Source: B1 sp964355075
GTDB lineage: Bacteria > Bacteroidota > Bacteroidia > UKL13-3
Assembly (NCBI GenBank): GCA_964355075.1
Contig: CAYHCF010000002.1
Location: forward strand, 153,198-217,197
Direction of reading: 5' to 3'
DNA: 64,000 bases
A program made the translations under genes and the position numbers. This document shows, piece after piece, positions 1-8,705 of this stretch. The first letter of the stretch is position 1. Every line of letters begins with the position of its first letter. The notes beneath the pieces were generated by a model, which worked only from the letters and a program-made list of their open reading frames with translations, did not search any database and had not been told where the DNA came from.

Positions 1-2
1 AT

Positions 3-362
3 AAAATTACCGACAGCATGCAGCGGACAATTGACCAAACCTACAGAAGGAGAGAAATCCAGATTGCCTATAATACGATGCACGGAATTACCCCAACAAC
101 GGTAAAGAAGACCAGAGAAGAAATCATGAAGCAGACCAGTGTTGCAGATTCCAATATTAATTCAAATCTATTGGCCTATCTTGAACCTGAAGAAATAAAC
201 CTTGCAGCCGACCCGGTAATTCAAATGATGACTGTTGAGCAGATAAAAAAGATGATTGACGAAACACAAAAACGCATGATCAAAGCAGCAAAAAATATGG
301 ATTTTATGGAGGCTGCCAGGTTGAGAGACGAGATGTATGCTTTGCAGAGAAAACTTAACTAA
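3..362 (+). CDS. uvrB: UvrB C-terminal part (excinuclease ABC subunit B), truncated by window edge
   Basis: These are the last 119 codons of UvrB, the damage-verifying helicase subunit of the UvrABC nucleotide excision repair complex. The gene runs in from the left, so its start lies outside the window. Visible first is the conserved end of helicase domain 2 (TDSMQRTIDQTYRRREIQIA, then AYNTMHGITPTTV). A variable linker follows, and then a C-terminal UVR motif in the last 45 residues (MIKAAKNMDFMEAARLRDEM), the coiled hairpin that contacts UvrC. The stop codon overlaps the stop of the convergent lipoprotein gene by 4 bp. Identification is by motif recognition and is secure; nothing in the visible part looks broken. 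Confidence 0.95.
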   Translation, partial: KITDSMQRTIDQTYRRREIQIAYNTMHGITPTTVKKTREEIMKQTSVADSNINSNLLAYLEPEEINLAADPVIQMMTVEQIKKMIDETQKRMIKAAKNMDFMEAARLRDEMYALQRKLN

Positions 363-919
363 TTCAGGAATTGCATCCTGAATTTTCCTTCTGTAATATC
401 AACGGTATTGGTATTTTCCTCCAACTGCAGATTTCCTGAGAATGTACCTGTTACGATGCCGAATTTAGCCGGATTTAACTTATCGAAAGTTATCGTTAAA
501 CCTTCAGTAGGCGTTGCTGATGAAGCTGAACTCTTAAAAATAAATAAGGATTCATTCTGATATTCACAGTGACTGGCCCGGTCTGAATTATCCAATTTAT
601 AGGATATACCATTAACCCAACTGCCTTGATTTTGTAAAGTAAAAGTGAAAATAGGATTTAAAGTTGACGGAGACAGCGTTGCAATCAAATACATGGTTTG
701 AAAATTCATTGTATCGTCCTTGGCTACATTTAAACCTTTGAAATTTTTAGCAATACCATCAGCTTTAAAGGTAAAATAAAACTGTTCGCCGGGAGGAGGA
801 GGAGGGTTATTATTACCGCCACCGCCACTGGTTGGCGAGCTCCCTTTTTTACATGAACTTATCAAAAGCAAACAAAAAAAGACAAGAAAAATTCCTTTGA
901 TTTGGTTTATTTTAGTCAT
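359..919 (-). CDS. Predicted lipoprotein of unknown function
   Basis: A 186-residue exported lipoprotein that I do not recognise as a named family. The N-terminus has a short basic start, a hydrophobic stretch (FLVFFCLLLI) and a lipobox ending LISSC, so signal peptidase II cleavage before Cys23 is expected. After the cysteine comes a low-complexity tether rich in Gly, Asn and Pro (about residues 31-44, including a run of five prolines). The rest looks like one beta-rich domain (FYFTFKADGIAKNFKG at the start, ITEGKFRMQF at the end). Such short lipoproteins are frequent in Bacteroidota, where many end at the outer membrane. It converges on uvrB with a 4-bp overlap. No function is assigned. Confidence 0.8.
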   Translation of the reverse strand: MTKINQIKGIFLVFFCLLLISSCKKGSSPTSGGGGNNNPPPPPGEQFYFTFKADGIAKNFKGLNVAKDDTMNFQTMYLIATLSPSTLNPIFTFTLQNQGSWVNGISYKLDNSDRASHCEYQNESLFIFKSSASSATPTEGLTITFDKLNPAKFGIVTGTFSGNLQLEENTNTVDITEGKFRMQFLN

Positions 920-1039
920 AATAGTTTTTATTTAATAATTCCAAGGAACAATTATAATTGTATTTTTTTGAAAAATAAAATTAAAATACTTAATTTAGTC
1001 TTAATGGTTGAAGCTGTCAATTGTTTATGGTTCAAAAAA

Positions 1040-2014
1040 TTATGCGAAACGATGCGCTGTTTTATATAACTCATCTTGCGACAAGTTTTTAAAGTATTCA
1101 TAAGTGATTTTGAGTCCATCTGCCCTGTTAACCTTTGGTTCCCAATTTAAAATTTCCCGTGCTCTTGTTATATCCGGTTTGCGCTGCTTCGGATCATCTG
1201 TAGGCAATGGTTTGATAATTAATTTTTGATTCGTTCCTGTTAATTTAATTATTTCTTCCCCAAATTCCCTGATAGTAATTTCATCCGGATTTCCAATATT
1301 AACCGGTAAAGCATAATCACTGTGAAGCAGCCGGAATATCCCTTCAATTAAATCACTTACATAACAAAAACTACGGGTCTGACTTCCATCACCAAACATA
1401 GTGAGATCTTCGCCCCGCAAGGCCTGACCAATAAATGCCGGTAAAACCCTGCCATCATTTAACCGCATTCTGGGACCATAGGTATTAAAAATCCGAACAA
1501 TCCGGGTTTCGAGCCCGTGATAGGTATGATAAGCCATGGTGATTGCTTCCTGAAAACGTTTTGCTTCATCATAGACCCCACGCGGACCAACAGGATTTAC
1601 ATTCCCCCAGTAATCCTCCGTTTGTGGATGAACCATTGGATCACCATATACCTCACTGGTAGAAGCAATAAGTACTCTGGCATTTTTTACCCGGGCTAAT
1701 CCTAAACAATTATGAATACCCAGTGAACCGACCTTCAGGGTTTGAATTGGAATTTTCAGATAATCGATCGGACTTGCCGGAGAGGCAAAATGCAGGATAT
1801 AGTCAATTTGCCCGGGGACATGAATGAATTTACTGACATCATTGTGGTAAAATTCAAACTCCTTCAGCTTCATTAAATGTTCTATATTTTTCAGATCGCC
1901 TGTGATAAGATTATCCATCGCTACAACGTCATAACCTTCTGCAATAAAGCGATCGCAAAGATGAGAACCCAAAAAACCGGCAGCTCCTGTAATTAAAACT
2001 CTTTTATTTGCCAT
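1040..2014 (-). CDS. UDP-glucuronate decarboxylase (UDP-xylose synthase), SDR family
   Basis: An extended-SDR nucleotide-sugar enzyme of 324 residues, the usual length for UDP-glucuronate decarboxylase. This enzyme converts UDP-glucuronate to UDP-xylose with bound NAD. The Rossmann motif is TGAAGFLGSH near residue 10, and the catalytic motif is YDEAKRFQE (YxxxK) near residue 147, preceded by a serine in STSEVYGDP. Further family-typical segments are HFASPASP, RIFNTYGPRM and FGDGSQTRSF. The gene lies 11 bp downstream of a UDP-glucose 6-dehydrogenase gene on the same strand. Together they would take UDP-glucose to UDP-glucuronate and then UDP-xylose for surface polysaccharide. The dTDP-glucose 4,6-dehydratase family is the main alternative, but the neighbour and the HFASPASP motif favour the decarboxylase. 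Confidence 0.87.
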   Translation of the reverse strand: MANKRVLITGAAGFLGSHLCDRFIAEGYDVVAMDNLITGDLKNIEHLMKLKEFEFYHNDVSKFIHVPGQIDYILHFASPASPIDYLKIPIQTLKVGSLGIHNCLGLARVKNARVLIASTSEVYGDPMVHPQTEDYWGNVNPVGPRGVYDEAKRFQEAITMAYHTYHGLETRIVRIFNTYGPRMRLNDGRVLPAFIGQALRGEDLTMFGDGSQTRSFCYVSDLIEGIFRLLHSDYALPVNIGNPDEITIREFGEEIIKLTGTNQKLIIKPLPTDDPKQRKPDITRAREILNWEPKVNRADGLKITYEYFKNLSQDELYKTAHRFA

Positions 2015-2025
2015 ATATCTGAAGT

Positions 2026-3369
2026 TTATTTATTTTTTGATCCGAACAATTTTGTTTTTACTCCGATACAATAGTAAATAAACCCATTTTCCTCCATCTC
2101 CAATTGATCATATATATTACGTCCGTCAAATATCACTTTGTTTTTCATCAGCCTGCCCATCACATTAAAGTTAGGTGTTCTGAATTCCGGCCATTCAGTA
2201 ACAATTAATAGCGCATCTGCATCAATCAATGCATCATTCTGGTCTTTCGAATATTCAATCTGCTCGCCTAAAACTTTCCTGGCTTCGTGCATGGCAATAG
2301 GGTCATAGGCTTTTATATTGGCACCTGCATTCAGTAATTTCTCGATAATAACCAAGGAAGGAGCTTCCCGCATATCATCGGTTTTAGGCTTAAAGGATAA
2401 ACCCCACATCGCAAATGTTTTTCCTTTCAGAATTCCATTAAAGTGCATACTTATTTTTTCAAACAATACACTTTTCTGATCCTCATTTACTTGTTCAACC
2501 GCTTGTAAAATACGCATAGGATGGTTACTTTCCTTAGCAGTTTTAATAAGTGCTTTTACATCTTTTGGGAAACACGAACCACCATATCCGATACCCGGAT
2601 AAATAAACCGGTTGCCAATGCGCGGATCGCTACCAATTCCTTTGCGTACCAAATTAACATCGGCACCCAGTATTTCACATAAATTGGCAATATCATTCAT
2701 AAAACTAATTTTAGTTGCTAGCATGGCATTGGCAGCATATTTTGTCATTTCTGCGCTGGGCACATCCATAAAGATAATTGGATGTCCGTTTAACAAAAAG
2801 GGTTTATACAGCCTGCGCATTACCTCCTCCGCTTTTTTGGTTTCAACCCCAACAACGATTCTATCAGGTTTGATAAAATCTTCAACAGCGGCTCCTTCTT
2901 TTAAGAATTCAGGATTTGAAGCCACATCAAATTCAATATCAGACGAACGCTTATCCAGTTCTTCCTGAACCGCAATTCGAACTTTTTGAGCGGTTCCAAC
3001 AGGTACGGTACTTTTGGTTACAATCACAATATGATTCTGAATTCCTGCCCCGATTTCTCTGGCCACACCAAGCACATATTTCAAATCGGCCGATCCATCC
3101 TCGCCGGGAGGAGTGCCCACAGCGATGAAAGCAACATCCGTATCGGTTAGATTTTCAGCAAGCCGGGTTGAAAAGCCCAGCCTCCCTTTTCCCATATTTC
3201 TCAAAACCATCTCCTCTAAACCAGGCTCATATATAGGCAAAATACCCTTTTTCAGATCTTCAATTTTTTTTGCATTTACATCAATGCAAATCACATCAAT
3301 TCCCACTTCAGCAAAACAGGTTCCGGTAACCAAACCTACATATCCCGTGCCTATTACAACAATTTTCAT
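2026..3369 (-). CDS. ugd: UDP-glucose 6-dehydrogenase
   Basis: UDP-glucose 6-dehydrogenase (447 residues, normal length) oxidises UDP-glucose to UDP-glucuronate using two NAD+. The N-terminal NAD-binding motif is GTGYVGLVTG. The central domain holds the catalytic cysteine in GYGGSCFPKD near residue 265, with the family motif SNPEFLKEGAA before it. The C-terminal UDP-binding domain includes WGLSFKPKTDDMREAPS. It is the first gene of a two-gene minus-strand unit with the decarboxylase 11 bp downstream, so its product probably feeds that enzyme. No good promoter match was found in the 130 bp before the start. The assignment is firm; the physiological end product is inferred from the neighbour. 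Confidence 0.94.
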   Translation of the reverse strand: MKIVVIGTGYVGLVTGTCFAEVGIDVICIDVNAKKIEDLKKGILPIYEPGLEEMVLRNMGKGRLGFSTRLAENLTDTDVAFIAVGTPPGEDGSADLKYVLGVAREIGAGIQNHIVIVTKSTVPVGTAQKVRIAVQEELDKRSSDIEFDVASNPEFLKEGAAVEDFIKPDRIVVGVETKKAEEVMRRLYKPFLLNGHPIIFMDVPSAEMTKYAANAMLATKISFMNDIANLCEILGADVNLVRKGIGSDPRIGNRFIYPGIGYGGSCFPKDVKALIKTAKESNHPMRILQAVEQVNEDQKSVLFEKISMHFNGILKGKTFAMWGLSFKPKTDDMREAPSLVIIEKLLNAGANIKAYDPIAMHEARKVLGEQIEYSKDQNDALIDADALLIVTEWPEFRTPNFNVMGRLMKNKVIFDGRNIYDQLEMEENGFIYYCIGVKTKLFGSKNK

Positions 3370-3497
3370 TTTGTTTTATCTCTTTAATTATTGTCACGAA
3401 AATAAGGAAATGAAACATTTAAAAAAGAGATTAAACTCAAACAGAAAAATTTTTGTCTTATTTAATAGGCTAAAAACGCACATATTTGCCAATTCAA

Positions 3498-4262
3498 ATG
3501 AAAATAAGCCGAACAAAACTAGCGCTTTTTGGAAGTGTTTTTATTGCACTAAATGCTTCCGGACAGAGTAAATATGCCTTTAGCAATAAAATTGCAAACA
3601 TTGAAGTAATCTATAATTATAATATCCCTTCGGGTGATATAAGCAAGCTTTATGGCGATTTTAACGCTATTGGTGCCGGTGGGATTTTTAAGACAAAAAC
3701 AAATTGGGTACTCTCTCTGGAAGGGAGCTATCTTTTTGGAAAAGAAATTAAAAACGAAAATATTTTAAACAATCTCGTTAATGGCGCGGGTTATATTGCT
3801 GCGGCCAGCGGTGTTCCCGGTAATTATTCCGTTAATATGAGGGGATATGAGGCTTTTGTAAACGGAGGCCGCCTATTTGGATTGAACAAATACAATATGA
3901 ATTCAGGAATAATGGTTCAGGTTGGGGTAGGATTCTTGCTTCATCGCATCAATTTCCAAACGCAGGAAAACAATATTCCTCAGCTTGACGCCAATTACCG
4001 GAAAGGATACGACCGCCTAACTTATGGTATTGCGTTTAATGAATTTGTTGGCTATTATTTTCAAAGCAAAAATAGGTTAATCAATTTTTACCTGGGCATT
4101 GATTTTGTACAGGGTAATACCTATAACAAGCGGGGTTTTAATTATGATACCCGGCAATATGATAAAGAATTAAAACACGATTATCTGACTTCCATCAGAT
4201 TTGGCTGGATGATTCCTATTTATTTAAATACAAAAGATGAGAATGAATTTCAGTTTAAATAA
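3498..4262 (+). CDS. Putative outer-membrane beta-barrel protein
   Basis: A protein of about 254 residues with a predicted signal peptide (MKISRTKLALFGSVFIALNA, cleavage near ASGQ). The remainder alternates short amphipathic strands rich in Tyr, Asn and Gly, ending in a strand near IRFGWMIPIYL, which suggests a small outer-membrane beta-barrel. I chose the ATG at 3498 rather than one four codons upstream because the signal peptide starts cleanly there. It lies 12 bp before the Kdo transferase gene on the same strand, so the two are probably co-transcribed, which fits a role at the cell envelope. I do not recognise a specific family and assign no function. Confidence 0.75.
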   Translation: MKISRTKLALFGSVFIALNASGQSKYAFSNKIANIEVIYNYNIPSGDISKLYGDFNAIGAGGIFKTKTNWVLSLEGSYLFGKEIKNENILNNLVNGAGYIAAASGVPGNYSVNMRGYEAFVNGGRLFGLNKYNMNSGIMVQVGVGFLLHRINFQTQENNIPQLDANYRKGYDRLTYGIAFNEFVGYYFQSKNRLINFYLGIDFVQGNTYNKRGFNYDTRQYDKELKHDYLTSIRFGWMIPIYLNTKDENEFQFK

Positions 4263-4274
4263 TAGCTCAGATAA

Positions 4275-5528
4275 ATGGGAGAAATAGTTTATTTTATTAC
4301 AACCCGGGTTTTTTTTATCCTGACCCGAATCGTTTCCCCTTTCAATAAAAGAGCTAAACTTTTGGTTGCCGGTCAATCCGGCTTGCGCCAAAAAATTCAG
4401 AATTTCTATGACCCGAATGGAAAAAAATCAATCTGGTTTCATGTAGCTTCATTGGGCGAATTTGAACAAGGACGGCCTGTTATGGAGGCCATGAAGCATG
4501 CTTATCCGGATTGCCGTTTAGTGGCAACTTTCTTTTCGCCTTCGGGTTATGAGGTGCTTAAAAACGATCCTTTATGCGATGGTATTTTTTATCTGCCTTT
4601 TGAAAGCAGACGAGCCGCCAAATTTGTGATTAAGTGTTTTAATCCCAAAATGGCCATTTTGATCAAATACGATTTTTGGTATTACTACCTGAAGGCGCTC
4701 CATCAAAATCAGATTCCTGTTTATTTGTGTGCTGCCCAATTCAGAAAAGGGCAACGATATTTTAAATCTTATGCAAGTTTTCACCAGAAATTTATCAGTC
4801 AGTTCGATTATTACTTTTGCCAGAATCAGGAATCGAAGGAACTATTGAAATCCATCGGAATCGAAAATTCGATCGTTACCGGAGATAACCGGTACGACCG
4901 GGTTTATCAACTATTACAAAATTCAGAAAAACTCCCCTTAATCGATAAATTTAAAGGAGATTCCTTCTTATTAATTGCAGGCAGCAGTTATGAGGTGGAA
5001 GAAGAACTGTTATCTTATGCAATAGAAAACGTCAAACACGAATTCAAGGTAATTATCGCACCTCATTTTGTTGACACAAAACGAATCACTACTATAGAAA
5101 AAAAATTCGGAGAATCAGCCATTCTCTATTCTCAGCTTTATGACCATACCGATAATATTGATAAAAAAATAGTAATCATTGACAGTATTGGTTTATTGGC
5201 AAAAATATACCGCTATGGAAATGCAGCCTTGATTGGAGGAGGATTTTGGGAAAAAGGACTTCATAATAGTTTAGAAGCCGCCACCTTTGGAATGCCGATA
5301 TCTTTTGGCCCGAAAATAAAAAGATTCCCTGAAGCCAAAGAATTGGTGAAAGAGGGAATTGCAGAAATTGTTATGGACAAAATCAGCTTTTCAAACTGGC
5401 TGAACCAACTCCTGGCTGAACCCAACCGATGCAAAGAAGTTTCAGAGAAAAGCAGAAAATTCGTTTCCAAAAATGTGGGGGCAACGCAAATGGTTTTGGA
5501 TAAGATCAAAGAGTTGAATCCTATCTGA
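4275..5528 (+). CDS. waaA: 3-deoxy-D-manno-octulosonic acid (Kdo) transferase
   Basis: Kdo transferase (GT30 family, 417 residues, typical length) adds Kdo from CMP-Kdo to the lipid A precursor at the inner face of the inner membrane. The N-terminal hydrophobic stretch (IVYFITTRVFFILTRIV) serves as the membrane anchor. It is followed by the family signature SIWFHVASLGEFEQGRPV, which contains the conserved catalytic Glu, and by FDYYFCQNQESKELL and VTGDNRYDRV. The C-terminal nucleotide-sugar site is visible in ALIGGGFWEKGLHNSLEAA. It follows a barrel-like gene by 12 bp. The presence of this gene implies a lipopolysaccharide-type outer membrane. Confidence 0.94.
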   Translation: MGEIVYFITTRVFFILTRIVSPFNKRAKLLVAGQSGLRQKIQNFYDPNGKKSIWFHVASLGEFEQGRPVMEAMKHAYPDCRLVATFFSPSGYEVLKNDPLCDGIFYLPFESRRAAKFVIKCFNPKMAILIKYDFWYYYLKALHQNQIPVYLCAAQFRKGQRYFKSYASFHQKFISQFDYYFCQNQESKELLKSIGIENSIVTGDNRYDRVYQLLQNSEKLPLIDKFKGDSFLLIAGSSYEVEEELLSYAIENVKHEFKVIIAPHFVDTKRITTIEKKFGESAILYSQLYDHTDNIDKKIVIIDSIGLLAKIYRYGNAALIGGGFWEKGLHNSLEAATFGMPISFGPKIKRFPEAKELVKEGIAEIVMDKISFSNWLNQLLAEPNRCKEVSEKSRKFVSKNVGATQMVLDKIKELNPI

Positions 5529-5659
5529 AAATTTAATAAAATATCAGAAAATTGCAAAAATTAACCCTCATGAAAATGAAATCTTTATCAATACATTCGC
5601 TATACTTTTGAAAAACTGATTTTTAGAGGTGCCCTAAAATTAATTTTTTTTTAAAAAAT

Positions 5660-5872
5660 TTATTTCTTCTTCAACCTCCTGGCACGTTCAACATCCAAAT
5701 AATTTTTCAAAGAATCGGTCTGAGGTTCTGTAATGGGCTTGGGTTGTTGTACAACAGCTTCTTCTTTACTCTTTTTGCAATGATGCATGCAGTTACATGA
5801 CATTAGATGAATGCAAAAAACCAAACTAATGCTGAACCATAAACTTACGCGAAAGCAATATTTTTTCATCAT
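5660..5872 (-). CDS. Small predicted lipoprotein
   Basis: A 70-residue protein starting MMKKYCF (the second Met at 5869 could also be used). A hydrophobic segment leads to a lipobox HLMSC, followed by a Cys- and His-rich stretch (NCMHHCKKSK) and a charged tail ending ERARRLKKK. Its first 47 bp overlap the 3' end of the upstream T9SS-secreted protein gene in another frame, so translation may be coupled to that gene. The signal peptide and lipobox make it more credible than a random frame, but it is short and I recognise no family. The Cys/His cluster after the lipidated cysteine could bind metal; this is only a guess. Confidence 0.5.
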   Translation of the reverse strand: MMKKYCFRVSLWFSISLVFCIHLMSCNCMHHCKKSKEEAVVQQPKPITEPQTDSLKNYLDVERARRLKKK

Positions 5873-7688
5873 TTTTTAAATTTACAAAATACATGCCAGC
5901 CGGCAATTCCCCAATATCAATCTGCAATCGGTTCAGGCCGGGTCTTGCCCAATCCTTTGCAATAAGTTTTTGCGTTTTACCCTGAATGTCTGTGATTTCA
6001 ACACCAAGCAATAATTTCTGTTGAACCTCAAAGTCAAAATGCACATATTGAGAGGCAGGATTCGGATACAAGTTATATTGCATATTTTGTTGAATGGATT
6101 CATTCCATCCGGAAAGCGGATCCGTTGTTTGAATCCTGCCAATCCAAGTGCGGTTTTGCCCGTTGAGTGTCCCCCATGAACCATTTAGCCAACATACTCC
6201 CAACTCGTTATATTTTCGTTGAATACCGGTATAATCTCCCCATCGTTCAACGGTATCTCCAATTAATACGATGTTGCCTTCTCCCTTTTTCACAAAAACA
6301 GGAGCAGATACATTGAAGTTGCGATCCACATAAACCACCGAGGTACCCGGAAACTGGTTCGCTGAAACATGCGAAAATGTAATCATACTTCCATGATCAC
6401 CGTCTTTTCCTGAACCAATATAGGCAATGCTTGGATACCCATAATCTAAAGTGTCTGATGAAATTACCTGCCCTTTGGCAATGGGATTAGCCGTCCACGA
6501 ATTTTCAATCCTCCCAAAATAAACAGCAGGACTAAACAAATTAAAATCAATGGTATTTCCAACATAATAAATCAGGCCATTTTCATATACAGCACTTAAA
6601 ACACGTGCGTCATTTGTTTGCAGCTTTTTCCCATTTGGCTGAATGGCATTGGGCTGTAAACCATAAGCAGTCTGGTTTTTGAGAATCCGGGTGGATAAGG
6701 TAGCATTACCGGATTTTATGGTATTGCTGATGGAATGCAAAAACACGGTGTCATTCTGCAAATCGGAAGGCCTCTGTGATAAAAGAAACAAACCCGGTCC
6801 ATAAAGTTTTGAACCCCCTTTTGCAGGACAAATATTCCAGACAGATTGCCCGTTGAACTGAATATTGCTATAAACTTTTTGAGCTAAAGAATCTCCCGAG
6901 AATCCTTTCATTTTATCTACTTGCCAGATATAGGATTCCAGGAATCCATTTTTCCAAAAGGTATTATCTTTTAACCGGTTTACAGTAATAAACAACTCAT
7001 CTTTTGTAAGGGAAATAATTGGATAATCACTCCAACTGCTGTCCTGAGTGATGTTTCCAGGAAGCTGATATAAATTCCATTTCAGGGATGGATCATTGCT
7101 TTGTGAAAAAGCTACAATTATTCGTGTGTCAGTGCTGCTTGAACCTTGTAAAAAGACAATAATAAACCGGTCCTGCTCCGGATCATAAATTACTCTTGGG
7201 TCATAAGTACGGTTTAATGGCCCCAGGGCTGAACCCAATGTGGGTAATGTTTTGCCGGAAACATATTTGCCGGTATCATTATATACATTGAAATTGCTAT
7301 TGGCCACGCTTACAATCATTCCGCCATTACTTATTGCTACGTCATTGTCATTTGGGGTTCCCTGAGTTACATTTCCGATAAAGTTTCTTCCAATTGCAGG
7401 AATAAATGTTGAACCCTTCTTGTTATGAATGATTTTCTGTGCAGGCGAAATGAGTGCTCTTTGTATATCGAGATCATGCTTTTTTTGCGCAAACTCATTC
7501 AAAGGTGCAGGAGCCGCCTTTAGGGTATAAATATGGGCTTCAGGTAAATCAGGAAGAACACGCATATCTATCACTGCGCCTAATGGAGTACTAATTTCTG
7601 TGGTTTTAAAGGTAAGCCCGGAATGGTTTTGTCCTTGAACCAGCATGCTTAACTGCAAAAGAAATACCAATTGGATTGCATTTTTCAT
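5826..7688 (-). CDS. T9SS-secreted surface protein with type A sorting domain
   Basis: A secreted protein of about 620 residues. The ATG at 7688 gives a normal signal peptide (MKNAIQLVFLLQLSMLVQGQ); longer in-frame readings add a non-signal-like extension. The middle resembles a multi-strand propeller or exo-domain with repeated statements such as YDPRVIYDPEQDRFIIVF and YPIISLTKDELFITVNR. The last 80 residues are a type IX secretion sorting domain: YNLYPNPASQYVHFDF, then EITDIQGKTQKL, then LPAGMYFVNL. It is therefore predicted to be exported by Sec, moved across the outer membrane by the T9SS and anchored or released. The substrate is unknown. It is divergent from the VF530-family gene at 7814. 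Confidence 0.85.
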   Translation of the reverse strand: MKNAIQLVFLLQLSMLVQGQNHSGLTFKTTEISTPLGAVIDMRVLPDLPEAHIYTLKAAPAPLNEFAQKKHDLDIQRALISPAQKIIHNKKGSTFIPAIGRNFIGNVTQGTPNDNDVAISNGGMIVSVANSNFNVYNDTGKYVSGKTLPTLGSALGPLNRTYDPRVIYDPEQDRFIIVFLQGSSSTDTRIIVAFSQSNDPSLKWNLYQLPGNITQDSSWSDYPIISLTKDELFITVNRLKDNTFWKNGFLESYIWQVDKMKGFSGDSLAQKVYSNIQFNGQSVWNICPAKGGSKLYGPGLFLLSQRPSDLQNDTVFLHSISNTIKSGNATLSTRILKNQTAYGLQPNAIQPNGKKLQTNDARVLSAVYENGLIYYVGNTIDFNLFSPAVYFGRIENSWTANPIAKGQVISSDTLDYGYPSIAYIGSGKDGDHGSMITFSHVSANQFPGTSVVYVDRNFNVSAPVFVKKGEGNIVLIGDTVERWGDYTGIQRKYNELGVCWLNGSWGTLNGQNRTWIGRIQTTDPLSGWNESIQQNMQYNLYPNPASQYVHFDFEVQQKLLLGVEITDIQGKTQKLIAKDWARPGLNRLQIDIGELPAGMYFVNLKNDEKILLSRKFMVQH

Positions 7689-7763
7689 TGAACTCTTTTT
7701 TGTTATAGATTTAAAAGAAAGTCCATGCAAGTTAAATTTTATCCTCCAAATAGAAAACAGCAA

Positions 7764-7795
7764 TTGTATAATCGGGCAAATGTGTAATATCTTTG
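7764..7795 (+). promoter_or_regulatory. Bacteroidota-type promoter for the VF530-family gene
   Basis: A TTG at 7764-7766 and TATCTTTG at 7788-7795 are 21 nt apart, matching the -33 (TTG) and -7 (TAnnTTTG) elements of the main Bacteroidota sigma factor. The predicted start of transcription near 7802 lies about 12 nt before the ATG at 7814. Confidence 0.6.
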
Positions 7796-7813
7796 ACATT
7801 GGAAGTACAAGTA

Positions 7814-8068
7814 ATGGAAAACCCAAAAACTGAAAATACACAGGCCAATAATCCTTTACACGGCATAACGCTGGAGATGATTTTAAAACATCTTGTTGAA
7901 ACTTATGGTTGGCAGGAATTGAGTTTCAGAATCAGAATCAATTGCTTTAAAGAAAACCCGAGCATTAAATCAAGTCTTAATTTTTTACGCAGAACGCCAT
8001 GGGCAAAGGAGAAGGTGGAGGTGCTTTATTTGAGAACGGTGAAGAAAAAATTGAAAATTGAAAATTGA
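7814..8068 (+). CDS. VF530 family (DUF2132) small DNA-binding-like protein
   Basis: An 84-residue protein of the VF530/DUF2132 family, known from a structure with a fold suggesting nucleic-acid binding. The family core is plain: NNPLHGITLEMILKHLVETY, then WQELSFRIRINCFKENPSI and KSSLNFLRRTPWAKEKVE. The ATG at 7814 is preferred to one seven codons upstream because it is preceded at a normal distance by a good promoter (7764-7795) and gives the family's usual length. The gene converges on the DUF2147 gene with 10 bp between the stops. The cellular role of the family is not established. Confidence 0.88.
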   Translation: MENPKTENTQANNPLHGITLEMILKHLVETYGWQELSFRIRINCFKENPSIKSSLNFLRRTPWAKEKVEVLYLRTVKKKLKIEN

Positions 8069-8078
8069 AAACGGAAAT

Positions 8079-8516
8079 CTACTCAACCCGTTTCCAGGTT
8101 TCAGTTCTGCCCAGTAATGAAATGCCAATGAAGCCTCTGATATCTAAGGCGTCCTTGCCGCTCATCGACATCTTACAACTATAGGCTTTGCCATTTTTAG
8201 CATCATAAATCTGGCCGTTTAACCACTTCTTTTCAACTGCATCGAATTTGAAATTGGTGAGCATTAACAATCCCTGTACTTTCCTGTTTCGCTTCGTCGG
8301 GTCCGGATTTTTTTCATCCAATTTAGGTTGACCAGCATTGTTTAATGGATTTTTGAGCCAAACCAAATTTCCAAAATAAATTTCTCCCACTTTAAATATT
8401 TTAATTTTCCCTTCAGCGCTCGGGTTAATCCATGTTCCGATTATATCATCTGCCTGCTGCGCATAAGCGGATAAGGAAAGGGCGAATAGGATCAAAATAC
8501 ATTTTATATATCTCAT
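8079..8516 (-). CDS. DUF2147 secreted protein
   Basis: A 145-residue exported protein of the DUF2147 family, which has a lipocalin-like beta-barrel fold. From the ATG at 8516 the signal peptide is MRYIKCILILFALSLSAYAQ, with cleavage after AYA. The mature protein begins DDIIGTWINPSAEGKIKIF, the usual DUF2147 opening, and contains LNGQIYDAKNGKAYSCKM and ends RGFIGISLLGRTETWKRVE-like, all family hallmarks. The upstream in-frame ATG seven codons earlier is less likely because it dilutes the basic start of the signal. Function within the family is unknown; a role in handling small periplasmic ligands is a common guess only. Confidence 0.88.
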   Translation of the reverse strand: MRYIKCILILFALSLSAYAQQADDIIGTWINPSAEGKIKIFKVGEIYFGNLVWLKNPLNNAGQPKLDEKNPDPTKRNRKVQGLLMLTNFKFDAVEKKWLNGQIYDAKNGKAYSCKMSMSGKDALDIRGFIGISLLGRTETWKRVE

Positions 8517-8705
8517 AATTGAATAATTTAAGAGCAATTTATAGAATTTTAATTAAATATTACAGGAAGAAATAAAAAAGTCCGAATTTATCATGCTGAG
8601 ATAAAATTTACCCATACAAGGATTTGCTAAAAAGGCAAATTGTCTTTACTCCGCACGACAGGACACGAAAACACCGACTTACGATATCCGCGATACTCAT
8701 TTATG

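Noticed and set aside
5603..5610. TACTTTTG promoter-like box on the plus strand
   Set aside because: No plus-strand gene follows and no -33 element precedes it.
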